From contig NZ_JAJFAV010000010.1 of NCBI RefSeq assembly GCF_020711235.1, positions 162,274 to 226,273 on the forward strand: a stretch of 64,000 bases of DNA, read 5' to 3'. This DNA is from Hymenobacter sp. 15J16-1T3B. Its GTDB lineage: Bacteria > Bacteroidota > Bacteroidia > Cytophagales > Hymenobacteraceae. A program made the translations under genes and the position numbers. This document shows positions 16,682 to 24,158 of this stretch, in pieces (within the stretch, counting starts at the first letter, position 1; each line of letters opens with the position of its first letter). The notes under the pieces were generated by a model. It saw nothing but the letters and a program-made list of their open reading frames with translations, was not told the DNA's origin and made no database searches.

Positions 16682-17551
16682 TTACTTCGCAACGTCGCCT
16701 GCCACCGCTTCCTCTTTGCCCAAGGTGGCGCCGGCGCTGGCCACCACGATGAGGGCCACGGCCAGCCACTGCCCGCCGCTCAGCCGTTCGTGCAGCAGTG
16801 CCCAGCCCGACAGCGCCGCGGCCACCGGCTCCAGGCTCATCAGCACGCTGAACGTGCGGGTTGGCATGGTCCTGAGCGCCTGCATTTCCAGCGAAAACGG
16901 CAGCACGCTGGAAAACAAGGCCAGCAGCGCGCCGAGCAGTAGGAGCCAGGGCGTGAGGGCCAGCAACTGCCCGCTGCCCAGGCCGAAGGGCACCACCGGC
17001 AGGGCGGCAAACAGCATGCCCACGGCCACGGCCTGCGCGCCCGGCAGCAGGGCCGCCGTGCGCCGGCCCAGCACGATGTACACGGCCCAGCAGGCGCCGG
17101 CCGCCAACGCGAAGCCCATGCCCGGCACATCGAGGCCGCGGCCCTGCCAGGGCGCAATCAGCGCAATGCCCGCCCCGGCCAGCACGGCCCACACCGCGTC
17201 GAGCCAGCGGCGGGAGCCCAGCAGCGCCAGCCCCAGCGGCCCGACGAATTCCAGCGTCACGGCCAGGCCCAGTGGAATGCGCGCCAGGGCGCAGTAGAAC
17301 AGGAAGTTCATGCTGTCCAATGCCAAACCGTAGGGCACCACGGCCCGCCACTGCGCCGCCGTCAGCCGCCCGAGCCGCGGGCGCACCACCAGCAGCAACA
17401 GCAGCGCCGACAGCCCGATGCGCACGCTGGCCGTGCCGGCTGCCCCGAGCACCGGAAACAGGCCTTTGGCAATGGCCGCCCCGCCCTGCACGCTGACGAT
17501 GGCCAGCAGCACGGCCGGCAGCGGTGGCACTTGAAAACGGGAAACGCGCAT
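16682..17551 (-). CDS. EamA-family transporter, RhtA-like amino-acid exporter
   Basis: The 289-residue inner-membrane protein has ten hydrophobic segments arranged as two EamA repeats. Stretches such as VSVQGGAAIAKGLFP, GLALDSMNFLFYCALARIPL and VLMSLEPVAAALSGWALLHE closely follow the RhtA (threonine/homoserine exporter) subfamily of drug/metabolite transporters. The ATG at 17551 sits directly at the start of the first membrane segment; the open frame upstream crosses the neighbouring kinase gene in another frame and is not real. The gene follows the two-component pair on the same strand, but a T-rich terminator hairpin lies between them. Substrate inferred only from family. Confidence 0.88.
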   Translation of the reverse strand: MRVSRFQVPPLPAVLLAIVSVQGGAAIAKGLFPVLGAAGTASVRIGLSALLLLLVVRPRLGRLTAAQWRAVVPYGLALDSMNFLFYCALARIPLGLAVTLEFVGPLGLALLGSRRWLDAVWAVLAGAGIALIAPWQGRGLDVPGMGFALAAGACWAVYIVLGRRTAALLPGAQAVAVGMLFAALPVVPFGLGSGQLLALTPWLLLLGALLALFSSVLPFSLEMQALRTMPTRTFSVLMSLEPVAAALSGWALLHERLSGGQWLAVALIVVASAGATLGKEEAVAGDVAK

Positions 17552-17595
17552 GAGCAGGAAGCAAAACGGCCGCAGCAGCAGAAGCCGCCACCCAA

Positions 17596-17630
17596 GAAAA
17601 ACGCCGCAGTGCCGGACTGGCGCTGCGGCG
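17596..17630 (-). terminator. Rho-independent terminator after the sensor kinase
   Basis: On the minus strand, a 12-bp stem with one G-T wobble and a 5-base loop is followed by GTTTTTC (the A run at 17597-17601 on the plus strand). It lies 25 bases past the kinase stop. Confidence 0.75.
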
Positions 17631-17654
17631 GCAAAAGTCGCTAATTCGGCTGGG

Positions 17655-18989
17655 TTACTGCTCCCGCGCCGGCGGCAGGTGCAGCGTGAAGGAGGTGCCG
17701 TGCTCGTCCGATTCGGCCGAAATGCGGATGAAGTGAAACTGGGCCACCGAGCGCACCACCGCCAGCCCCAGCCCGAAGCCCTCGATGCGGCCGTCGTCGA
17801 AGCGCCGGAACCGCTCGAAGAGGTGCGGCAACTGCTCGGGCGGAATGGGCTTGCCCGTGTTGTGAACCACCAGCACGTACGTGCCGTCGGGCTGGGGCGC
17901 GCCGGTGAGAGCAATGCGCCCGTCCTCGGGCCGGTTGTACTTAATGGCGTTGGAGAGCAGGTTGTAGAAGAGGGTGAAGAGCAGTGTGCGGTTGGCCGGC
18001 GCCATGACGGGCGCGCCCTCCAACTGCTGGCGCAGGGTAATGTGCTGGTCGAGCAGGCGAAATTCCAACTCCTCGACCACTTCGCCGAGCAGTTCGCGCA
18101 CGTCCACGCGGTCGGGGCGGGCAAACTGCGCGTTTTCGATGCGCGAAATCAGCAGCAGCGTGCGCAGCGTGGCCGTCAGGCGCTGCAGGGTTTTCTGGGA
18201 GGTTACCAGCTGGGTTTCGGCCTCTTCGGGCAGGTTTTCGGCCTGCAGCATGTTCTCGAAGCGGTTTTGCAGAATGCTGATGGGCGTCAGCAGCTCGTGC
18301 GAGACGTTGGCAATAAACTCACGTTCCTGCTCAAACACCGTCCGGATTTTCTGCAGCATCTGCTGAATCGTGTCGTCGAGGTAGCGGAAGTCCCAGGTGC
18401 CGGTGCGCAGCGGGGGCAGGGGCGGGGGCGTGGGCCCCTGCACCGCCCGCAGGCGCTGCACAATCTGGTCGACGGGCCGCAGCAGGTAGTTGATTACGCC
18501 CAGCTCGATGAGCAGGGTGCTGAGCACGGCAAACACCAGGGCGTAGGCCGCAAAGCTGCGCAGCAGCCCGTACACGTCCTCCACCGACTCCATGCTCTTG
18601 CCGATTTCCAGGGTGTAGGGCTGCCCGTCGTGGACGAAGCTGGCCCGCAGCACCCGAAAATCGACCATTTCGCCCTGCTGCCGCCGCGGCAAGGTGGCAA
18701 TGGTGTCGCCCTGCAGGGGCGTGAGCAGCCGCCCGCGCCGCAGGTCGATAAACTCGTCTTCCAGCAGGTCGTAGTGCAGCCGCTGGTCGTTTTCCTGCCC
18801 GGCCAGAAAGGAGTTGACGCCCACCCGCTCGATGCGCTGGCGCACCTTCACCAGCTCCGAGCGCAGGCGCGCCTCGGTGTGGCGCAGGGCAAACACTTCA
18901 ATGGCCCAAGGCAGCGCCAGCAGCAGCACCCCGGCCATGAGCCCCTTCGAAAGGGTGGTCAGCAGCACCAGCTTCTGCTGCAGCCTCAC
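17655..18989 (-). CDS. Sensor histidine kinase of an OmpR-type two-component system
   Basis: The 444-residue membrane kinase has TM1 at about 9-30, a periplasmic sensor of about 120 residues, TM2 near 148-170 and a short HAMP-like linker. The dimerisation domain carries phospho-acceptor His231 (NVSHELLTPIS). The ATPase domain has the N box (YNLLSNAIKYNRP) and G2 (GFGLGLAVV). It overlaps the response regulator gene by four bases (18986-18989), the classic arrangement of a cognate pair. The start at 18989 is fixed by that overlap. The signal sensed is unknown; the next gene upstream of the pair is a SulP transporter. Confidence 0.93.
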   Translation of the reverse strand: MRLQQKLVLLTTLSKGLMAGVLLLALPWAIEVFALRHTEARLRSELVKVRQRIERVGVNSFLAGQENDQRLHYDLLEDEFIDLRRGRLLTPLQGDTIATLPRRQQGEMVDFRVLRASFVHDGQPYTLEIGKSMESVEDVYGLLRSFAAYALVFAVLSTLLIELGVINYLLRPVDQIVQRLRAVQGPTPPPLPPLRTGTWDFRYLDDTIQQMLQKIRTVFEQEREFIANVSHELLTPISILQNRFENMLQAENLPEEAETQLVTSQKTLQRLTATLRTLLLISRIENAQFARPDRVDVRELLGEVVEELEFRLLDQHITLRQQLEGAPVMAPANRTLLFTLFYNLLSNAIKYNRPEDGRIALTGAPQPDGTYVLVVHNTGKPIPPEQLPHLFERFRRFDDGRIEGFGLGLAVVRSVAQFHFIRISAESDEHGTSFTLHLPPAREQ

Positions 18990-19681
18990 GCGTCCTGGCT
19001 GGTTTTGATGCGGTAGCCCACGCCGCGCACCGTCTCAATCCACTCGTGCTGGTCGTAGGGCGCCAGCTTCTTGCGGATGTTTTTCACGTGCACGTCGATG
19101 AAGTTCGAGTCCCGGTCGTCGCTGTCGCTGATCATGCTGCCCCAGATATGCTCGCTGAGCTGCAGGCGCGTCAGCACCTTGTGGCGGTGCAGCAGCAGGT
19201 AGTGCAGCAGGTCGAATTCCTTTTTGGTGAGCGGCACTTCCTGCTCGCCGTGGCGCAGGGTCCGGTCGCTCACGTTGAGCGTAAACGGCCCGAACGCGAG
19301 CGTGTCCTGGGTCACGCCGTGCTTGCGCCGCACGATGGCCTGCATGCGTGACACGAGTTCGAGCAAGGAATACGGCTTGGCCAGGTAGTCGTCAGCCCCG
19401 AGGTCTAGGCCCTTGATGCGGTCATCCACCGTGCCGCGGGCGCTCAGGATGATGATGCTGGCTTGCTGGTTGCGCTCCTTGCGGGCCTCGGCCAGCAGCT
19501 GCAGGCCGTCCTGGTCGGGCAGGCCCAGGTCCAGCAGCACAAAATCATATTCGTTGACAAATAGCTTTTCCGAGGCTTCGCGGCCGGTGCGGGCAAAGTC
19601 GCAGTGAAACCGTTCGTTGTGCAGGTACAAGCCCAGCTCGCGGGCCAAGGCCTTGTCGTCTTCGATAATCAGGACGTTCAT
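18986..19681 (-). CDS. OmpR-family response regulator
   Basis: This 231-residue regulator has a receiver domain (acidic pocket EDD at 7-9, phospho-acceptor Asp51 in LLDLGLPD, conserved Lys in DDYLAKPYS) and a C-terminal winged-helix DNA-binding domain (ending near ETVRGVGYRI). It overlaps the downstream kinase by four bases and has a TACCTTCG -7-like element 39 bases upstream, so the two genes form one operon. Resemblance to the CusR/QseB-type subfamily is general; the target genes are not evident. Confidence 0.93.
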   Translation of the reverse strand: MNVLIIEDDKALARELGLYLHNERFHCDFARTGREASEKLFVNEYDFVLLDLGLPDQDGLQLLAEARKERNQQASIIILSARGTVDDRIKGLDLGADDYLAKPYSLLELVSRMQAIVRRKHGVTQDTLAFGPFTLNVSDRTLRHGEQEVPLTKKEFDLLHYLLLHRHKVLTRLQLSEHIWGSMISDSDDRDSNFIDVHVKNIRKKLAPYDQHEWIETVRGVGYRIKTSQDA

Positions 19682-19719
19682 GGGAAGAGGGCGGGAAAAG
19701 GCGCGGCGCCGGCTCGCTG

Positions 19720-19727
19720 CGAAGGTA
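19720..19727 (-). promoter_or_regulatory. -7-like element TACCTTCG
   Basis: The minus strand reads TACCTTCGC 39 bases upstream of the response-regulator ATG (19681), one mismatch from TAnnTTTG. It is positioned to drive the two-component operon. Confidence 0.45.
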
Positions 19728-19785
19728 TACGCCCGGCAGCAGTTGCACGCGCAGAACAGAGAATGGTTTCGTTAAACGGGCCCGC

Positions 19786-19820
19786 AACCGGGCCGGAAGC
19801 TTCCGGTGGCCCGGCCGGTT
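19786..19820 (-). terminator. Nested GC-rich inverted repeat after the SulP gene
   Basis: Around the palindrome CCGGAAGCTTCCGG (19793-19806), flanking AACCGGGCC and GGCCCGG blocks can extend the stem. It directly follows the SulP stop codon and has no T tract, so it is a probable but unproven terminator. Confidence 0.45.
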
Positions 19821-21469
19821 CAGGCGCTGGCCAGGTTCACCGCTTCGGCGCGCACCCGGGCCGCCGTCGGGTAGCCCGACACCGGCAGGTGGCGCTGCAG
19901 CCCCGTAATTTCCAGTTGGCCGCCGTCGCGCAGGTAGTCGGCGCGGAAGCGCTCCAGGTGTTCCAGCACGGTGTGGTCTACCAGGCGGGTGTCCGAGAGG
20001 TCGAGCACCACGTGCTTGCCCTTGGGCAGCGGGGCCAGCTGGGTTTTCAGGCTGAGGTAGTTGCTGAACACGGCCGCGTCGCGCACCTTCACCAGGTAGC
20101 CGCCGTCGGGCAGGTCCAGGAGCTCGGTGCGGACCGTGAACACGCTGCGCAGCGGCAAACCGCGCAGCAGGTGAATGAGCAGCTTGCTCACGATGCCGGC
20201 GCCGATGCCTACCAGCAAGTCGGTTGCCAGCGTCACCGCGATGGTAGTCAGGAAAATCAGGAGCTGCTCGCCCCCAATCCGAAACATGCGGGCGAATTGC
20301 CGGGGGCCGGCCAGCCGGAAACCAATGTGCAGCAGCAAGGCACCCAGCGCCGCCAAGGGAATTTGCGTGAGCAATTGCGACCCAACAGCCACGAAACCTA
20401 GCAAAAACAGCCCGTGGAAGAAGTTGGCCCACCGCGTGCGCGCGCCAGCGGCCACGTTGGCCGAGGAGCGGACGATTTCCGCTATCATCGGCAGCCCGCC
20501 CACCAGCCCGGCCAAGACGTTGCCCACGCCCACGCCCAGCAGGTCGCGGTTCAGGTCCGCTTTGCGCCGGCCGGTCGGCGCCAGTAGGTCCACTGCCTGA
20601 GCGCTCAGTAGCGACTCCAGCGAGCCAACCAGGGCAAATAACCCAATGTATTTAAGGCTGACGCCCGAGAAAATCTGCGTGAAATCGGGCAGGGTAACGG
20701 CTTGGCTCAAGCTGGTGGGCAGGCTCACCAGAAACTCCGGGCCAAGGCTGTAATGGTGGCGCGCCAAGAACAGGTACGTGTGCGCGTGGCCCAGCCCGAA
20801 GTAGCGCCCCAGCGGCACCGATACCAGCAGGACCAGCAGCTGTACCGGAATCTTGCGCACGAGGGGCTGCCGCAGCAGCGGCAGGCCAAAGAGCAGCGCC
20901 AGGCTCACCATGCCAATGCAGAATACGCCCGGGTTCAGGTGGGCAAAGGCCCCGGGCACTTCGCCCAGCAGCCGCAGGGGCTCCTGGGCCACCGGGCTAG
21001 TACCGGTGATGACAAACAGTTGCTTCAAACTAACGGTCAGGCCAATGGAGGCCATCATCCCGTACATGGCCGCCGACGGGAAAAAATCGGCCAAGGCCCC
21101 CGCCCGCAGCAGGCCGAAAAGGATTTGCAGCACGCCGGCGGCCACCACCACGGCCAGCGTGAGGCGGTAGCCCAGCAGCGCGTCGCCGCGGCCTAGCTCT
21201 TGCACCGCGCCGGCGGCCACGACAATCAGTCCGGCCGCCGGGCCTTTAATCGTCAGCCCGGGTCCACCCACCAACGTCACCACCATGCCCCCAATGATAG
21301 CCGTCAGAATTCCCGCCACCGGCGGAAAGCCGCTGGCTTTGGAAATAGCCAGCCCCAGCGGTAAGGCAATCAGGAATACCAGAAAGCCGGCGCGCACGTC
21401 GGGCCCAAGCTGCTGGCGCAGCCCGGCCGCTGGGCCGCCGGCGGAAACGGCCGGGGTGGGAACTTCCAT
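19820..21469 (-). CDS. SulP-family anion transporter with STAS domain
   Basis: The 549-residue membrane protein has the SulP signature in its first membrane helices (FLIALPLGLAISKASGFPP, then GGPGLTIKGPAAGLI) and about ten to twelve further hydrophobic segments. A C-terminal STAS domain follows at about 430-530, including KHVVLDLSDTRLVDHTVLEH. The family moves sulfate, bicarbonate or other anions, often with Na+ or H+. The absence of an adjacent carbonic anhydrase leaves the substrate open. The ATG at 21469 is chosen as the first methionine close to the conserved N-terminus; ten upstream codons are open. It is convergent with nothing and transcribed toward the two-component genes. Confidence 0.9.
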   Translation of the reverse strand: MEVPTPAVSAGGPAAGLRQQLGPDVRAGFLVFLIALPLGLAISKASGFPPVAGILTAIIGGMVVTLVGGPGLTIKGPAAGLIVVAAGAVQELGRGDALLGYRLTLAVVVAAGVLQILFGLLRAGALADFFPSAAMYGMMASIGLTVSLKQLFVITGTSPVAQEPLRLLGEVPGAFAHLNPGVFCIGMVSLALLFGLPLLRQPLVRKIPVQLLVLLVSVPLGRYFGLGHAHTYLFLARHHYSLGPEFLVSLPTSLSQAVTLPDFTQIFSGVSLKYIGLFALVGSLESLLSAQAVDLLAPTGRRKADLNRDLLGVGVGNVLAGLVGGLPMIAEIVRSSANVAAGARTRWANFFHGLFLLGFVAVGSQLLTQIPLAALGALLLHIGFRLAGPRQFARMFRIGGEQLLIFLTTIAVTLATDLLVGIGAGIVSKLLIHLLRGLPLRSVFTVRTELLDLPDGGYLVKVRDAAVFSNYLSLKTQLAPLPKGKHVVLDLSDTRLVDHTVLEHLERFRADYLRDGGQLEITGLQRHLPVSGYPTAARVRAEAVNLASA

Positions 21470-21680
21470 GCGGGAATGCGGGAATGATAGAGCACACAAA
21501 CTTCCCGCGGAGGCAGTGAAGGGATAATGAACACGCTCCGCCCCGTAAATGGGTACTGCTGCGGGCGAAATAGAAATAATTTCCGTTTCAGATTGGGAAC
21601 ATTTTGTGCTGCATTCGGTACATTTGTTTAATCAGAAAGTGGCGGCCCGCACTACACTGCGAACCGCCACCGACTGCTAC

Positions 21681-21812
21681 TCAGGAGCACGTCGTAAGCA
21701 ACCAGGCAATGGCTGCCTTCAACAACACTCCGACGGGCGGCATCCACAGGCGCCGACTGTCCCACAAGCGCGCTAGTAGCGGCGCCGACTTGTGTTTCGC
21801 ACGTTTACCCAT
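21681..21812 (-). CDS. Possible 43-residue basic/hydrophobic small protein
   Basis: A short minus-strand frame from ATG at 21812 to TGA at 21681 encodes a peptide with a Lys/Arg-rich start (MGKRAKHKSAPLLARLWDSR) and a hydrophobic C-terminal segment (VGVLLKAAIAWLL). The basic start plus single membrane helix resembles many genuine small membrane proteins, and the region is otherwise empty. Nothing else supports it, and it may be chance. Confidence 0.3.
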   Translation of the reverse strand: MGKRAKHKSAPLLARLWDSRRLWMPPVGVLLKAAIAWLLTTCS

Positions 21813-21852
21813 CATTGCTAGAGGATGAGGGTGCTCAATCCACCCACTTCCT

Positions 21853-21884
21853 GAAGCCCCGGTAGCGCCAACTGCCGGGGCTTC
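21853..21884. terminator. Hairpin in the SulP-tRNA gap
   Basis: GAAGCCCCGG and CCGGGGCTTC form a 10-bp perfect stem extendable by a wobble and an A-T pair, with GTCTTTATC after it on the plus strand. It looks like an intrinsic terminator, but no plus-strand gene precedes it. It could terminate an unrecognised small RNA. Confidence 0.45.
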
Positions 21885-22397
21885 GTCTTTATCAGACGAC
21901 GCGTTGGCGAGGTGACTACCGTGCGATACAGTAAAAGTAACGCAGCAGGGGCTAATTGTGAAGCATAAATGCTAAAAAAATTAGCAATACCAACTTGATT
22001 GGGAAGTTGGCGCTGTCCCTGAATGAAGGAAAGCCGACAGGGCTGAAAAGCGCGCGGGGCCGCGCTGCCCGGGTGGCGGCTTGTTTGGGTGGAGTTCCAA
22101 ACAAGTCTGCGCCGCTTCCTGGCAGCCCGACCCCGCGCTGGGGTTCCGGACAGACGGATGCCTTTTGTTCCAACCTCGCGGCATCCGCGTTGCTCGGTTC
22201 CTTTCCTAGTAGCTTCGCAAGCAGCAACGAGTACGCCAAAGCTGTCTGTAGTGGCCCTTCCCGGGAACGGCCGAAGCTACATTCGTGCATCTAAGCTTTG
22301 GCCGAGAGCATGAAGCCCGGATGAAGGACGTTTGCGGGGAATTCTGGACGGAGGTTGTGCATTTGCTCCCCGTGCATTAGGTTTGCAGCACCATTTC
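21885..22397. other. Intergenic stretch without a recognised gene
   Basis: No convincing protein-coding frame is visible between the hairpin at 21853-21884 and the tRNA. Open frames on both strands here have mixed composition and no recognisable domain. AGCTTTGGC near 22290 matches the reverse of GCCAAAGCT near 22237, a 9-bp inverted repeat of about 60 bases span. A degraded element is possible but cannot be shown. Confidence 0.4.
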
Positions 22398-22470
<73 letters not shown>

Positions 22471-22481
22471 CTTATATGATG

Positions 22482-22519
22482 AAACCCGTTGTAAACCAGG
22501 TGTTTGCAACGGGTTTTTT
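22482..22519 (+). terminator. Intrinsic terminator of the tRNA-Thr gene
   Basis: A 15-bp stem with one wobble (arms from 22482 and to 22516, loop CAGGT) is followed by a T run (GGGTTTTTTG). This is a textbook Rho-independent terminator. Confidence 0.9.
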
Positions 22520-22701
22520 GTTGGCTTGTTCTTCAGCTAGACCGATCAGTGTCGGTGCAGAAGCCCAGCTGCGAAGGAAAGTCTGAGTTAGTGGTGGAAG
22601 CCGGGCTGCGGCGGCCGTAGTCCACGCCCGGGCCGTTGACCCTACTTCAGTTTTAGCGCTGTCACTCTCCCGCATAGAAGGCGCAATGGCGGATGGGCAT
22701 G

Positions 22702-22893
22702 TTACAGCTTCGGTATCGTCGACGGGGGCGTCGGCGGCGGGGCCGGCACGGTGGGAGGGTTGTCGGGGGCCGGCCTCTGGCACTGCTGCAGGCCGGCACC
22801 GATGCCGCCAATAGTCACGGCCAGGAGCACAAATAACCACCACGGCGGGCGGTTGTCGTTGTCGAAGGAGTCGTGGAGATTATAACGAGCCAT
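22702..22893 (-). CDS. Small single-pass membrane protein with proline-rich tail
   Basis: The 63-residue product starts MARYNLHDSFDNDNRPPWW, has one hydrophobic segment (about residues 19-37, LFVLLAVTIGGIGAG) and ends in a Pro/Thr-rich tail (PAPDNPPTVPAPPPTPPS). The ATG at 22893 gives the most compact start; a 12-codon upstream extension exists. Small proteins of this layout are common in Bacteroidota, but I do not recognise a named family. CACCTTTA on the minus strand about 50 bases upstream resembles a weak -7 element. Confidence 0.55.
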   Translation of the reverse strand: MARYNLHDSFDNDNRPPWWLFVLLAVTIGGIGAGLQQCQRPAPDNPPTVPAPPPTPPSTIPKL

Positions 22894-23537
22894 AGCCCCT
22901 AACATACAACAAACCCCAGCCGTTCGCACGAGCGAGGCTGGTAAAGGTGGAGTAACTTTTCCGCACAGGTTGGGTGTGTTATTGCAGCGACGCCTTTGTA
23001 CTTCGATAACTCATTTGGGGCAGCTGTATCGAGGCAAAAGCTTCCCCGACAGCCCTGCCTGGCACATGGTCAGCTCGAGTTTGGTTGGTCCGAGTCCTAT
23101 CCCGTTGCGGTTGCTTCAGAACAGGCTAGTAAACAAGCCCGCGGCGCCAAACCAGCAGATGGTTTGGCGCCGCGGGCTCACCTTATGCAATATCACTTCC
23201 CTGTTTTCAAGCCAGTGCCGCTAGCGTGCCGGGCCAGTACTTGGGGAATTATGTTTACGCTTCGGAAAAGGCCGGCACAGCCGGAAGTTGGGCGGCAGTG
23301 AGCATCAGGGCGAGTGCAACGAGCGGAAGCGGGCAGGAAGACATGGTTGACCGGGGTAAATTTTATCACAAAAAACGCGTGGCTAGGCGCTAAAAACCAG
23401 GAAGACATGGGGCGTGGTGTGACGTTGGTATCATCGGTATTAGCGGAATGTTAACTCCGCTCACATCGTATAAGTTGATTTGTCATTCGTTTAGGACCGA
23501 TAAGAAGGCGTCTAATTGTGACATCCGAGTAACCCGC
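22894..23537. other. Intergenic region containing an 18-bp perfect palindrome
   Basis: No supported gene lies in these 644 bases. The notable structure is a perfect 18-bp inverted repeat at 23136-23178 (arms 23136-23153 and 23161-23178, 7-base loop AGCAGAT). A 29-codon minus-strand frame at 23255-23344 encodes something like an isolated signal peptide (MSSCPLPLVALALMLTAAQL) with nothing after it. It may be a remnant of a lost secreted-protein gene. Confidence 0.4.
23136..23178. repeat. 18-bp perfect hairpin, function unknown
   Basis: The arms are exact complements across 18 bases with a 7-base loop, with no T tract on either side and no gene within 200 bases. It could be a terminator of a lost gene, a structured RNA or a recombination target. 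Confidence 0.6.
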
Positions 23538-23906
23538 TTACTGCTTAAAATAATTGGCTCCCGCGTACTCCGACCATTCGGCGACCCGGCCGCGGCGGGC
23601 GGGGCGGTTTCCCCGCCTAGTGAGGCGGCGGGGAACTTGGCCTGGACGGGGCCAGAAGCCCGGAGGCGGCGCCGACACGGCGGGGCGGGTGGGCTTGCCG
23701 GCAGCATTTTCGGCAAACAGCGCGGCGCGGCCGCTGCGGTCCAGAATCCAGCCGTGGTGCACCCAACCGAGGTAGCGGCCTTGGGGCGTGTAAAGGAGGC
23801 CGTCGTCAAGCCAGGCGGCCACGCGGCCGTCGGGATGGTAAAGTAAATGGCAGGCATCGTCGGCAAACGCCACGGCGGTGCCCGCGGGCGAATAGAGAGG
23901 TATCAT
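23538..23906 (-). CDS. 4-fold beta flower domain protein
   Basis: The 122-residue soluble protein matches the pattern of the 4-fold beta flower family. It starts MIPLYSPAGTAVAFADD, followed by short repeated strands (HLLYHPDGRVAAWLDDG, LLYTPQGRYLGWVHHGWI, DRSGRAALFAENAAG), then a Pro/Arg-rich stretch and a conserved Trp-Ser near the end (AEWSEY). The N-terminal repeat region is complete. The tail is more degenerate than in relatives I recall and ends ANYFKQ. No enzymatic motif is present and the role is unknown. A -7-like TATCTTGG lies 140 bases upstream, with a terminator-like hairpin in between. Confidence 0.75.
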   Translation of the reverse strand: MIPLYSPAGTAVAFADDACHLLYHPDGRVAAWLDDGLLYTPQGRYLGWVHHGWILDRSGRAALFAENAAGKPTRPAVSAPPPGFWPRPGQVPRRLTRRGNRPARRGRVAEWSEYAGANYFKQ

Positions 23907-23989
23907 GGTAATCGGATCTGGTTAAGGAATAATCCATAAACGAAACGACGTACCGGGTGGATTGCCGAGGCAGCAGCGGGCGCCGCCAC

Positions 23990-24023
23990 AAAAAACGCCC
24001 CGCCGGCCGAAGCCAACGGGGCG
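23990..24023 (-). terminator. Intrinsic terminator-like hairpin upstream of the beta flower gene
   Basis: On the minus strand CGCCCCG (24023-24017) pairs with CGGGGCG (24002-23996) and is followed directly by TTTTTT. It lies between a -7-like element at 24046-24053 and the coding start at 23906, so it could act as a leader attenuator or end a very short RNA. Confidence 0.55.
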
Positions 24024-24045
24024 CGAAAGAATAGTTTTGGTAGCG

Positions 24046-24053
24046 CCAAGATA
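24046..24053 (-). promoter_or_regulatory. -7-like element TATCTTGG
   Basis: The minus strand reads TATCTTGG, a common Bacteroidota -7 variant, oriented toward the beta flower gene 140 bases downstream. Confidence 0.35.
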
Positions 24054-24158
24054 CGCACATTTTTCAATATGTGCTAGCGCGCAGAGGGGTGCGGCAGGCC
24101 GGCAAGCCGCTTTTGCGTTATTTCGCGCTTCGTTTGTCCTACCGTATTGCGCTTTCGC

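Noticed and set aside
21952..22290. 112-codon minus-strand frame between the SulP gene and tRNA-Thr
   Set aside because: No recognised domain and mixed composition; open frames of similar size exist on both strands here, so coding cannot be supported.
23255..23344. 29-codon signal-peptide-like frame
   Set aside because: It ends right after the hydrophobic segment; at best a remnant of a lost secreted-protein gene.
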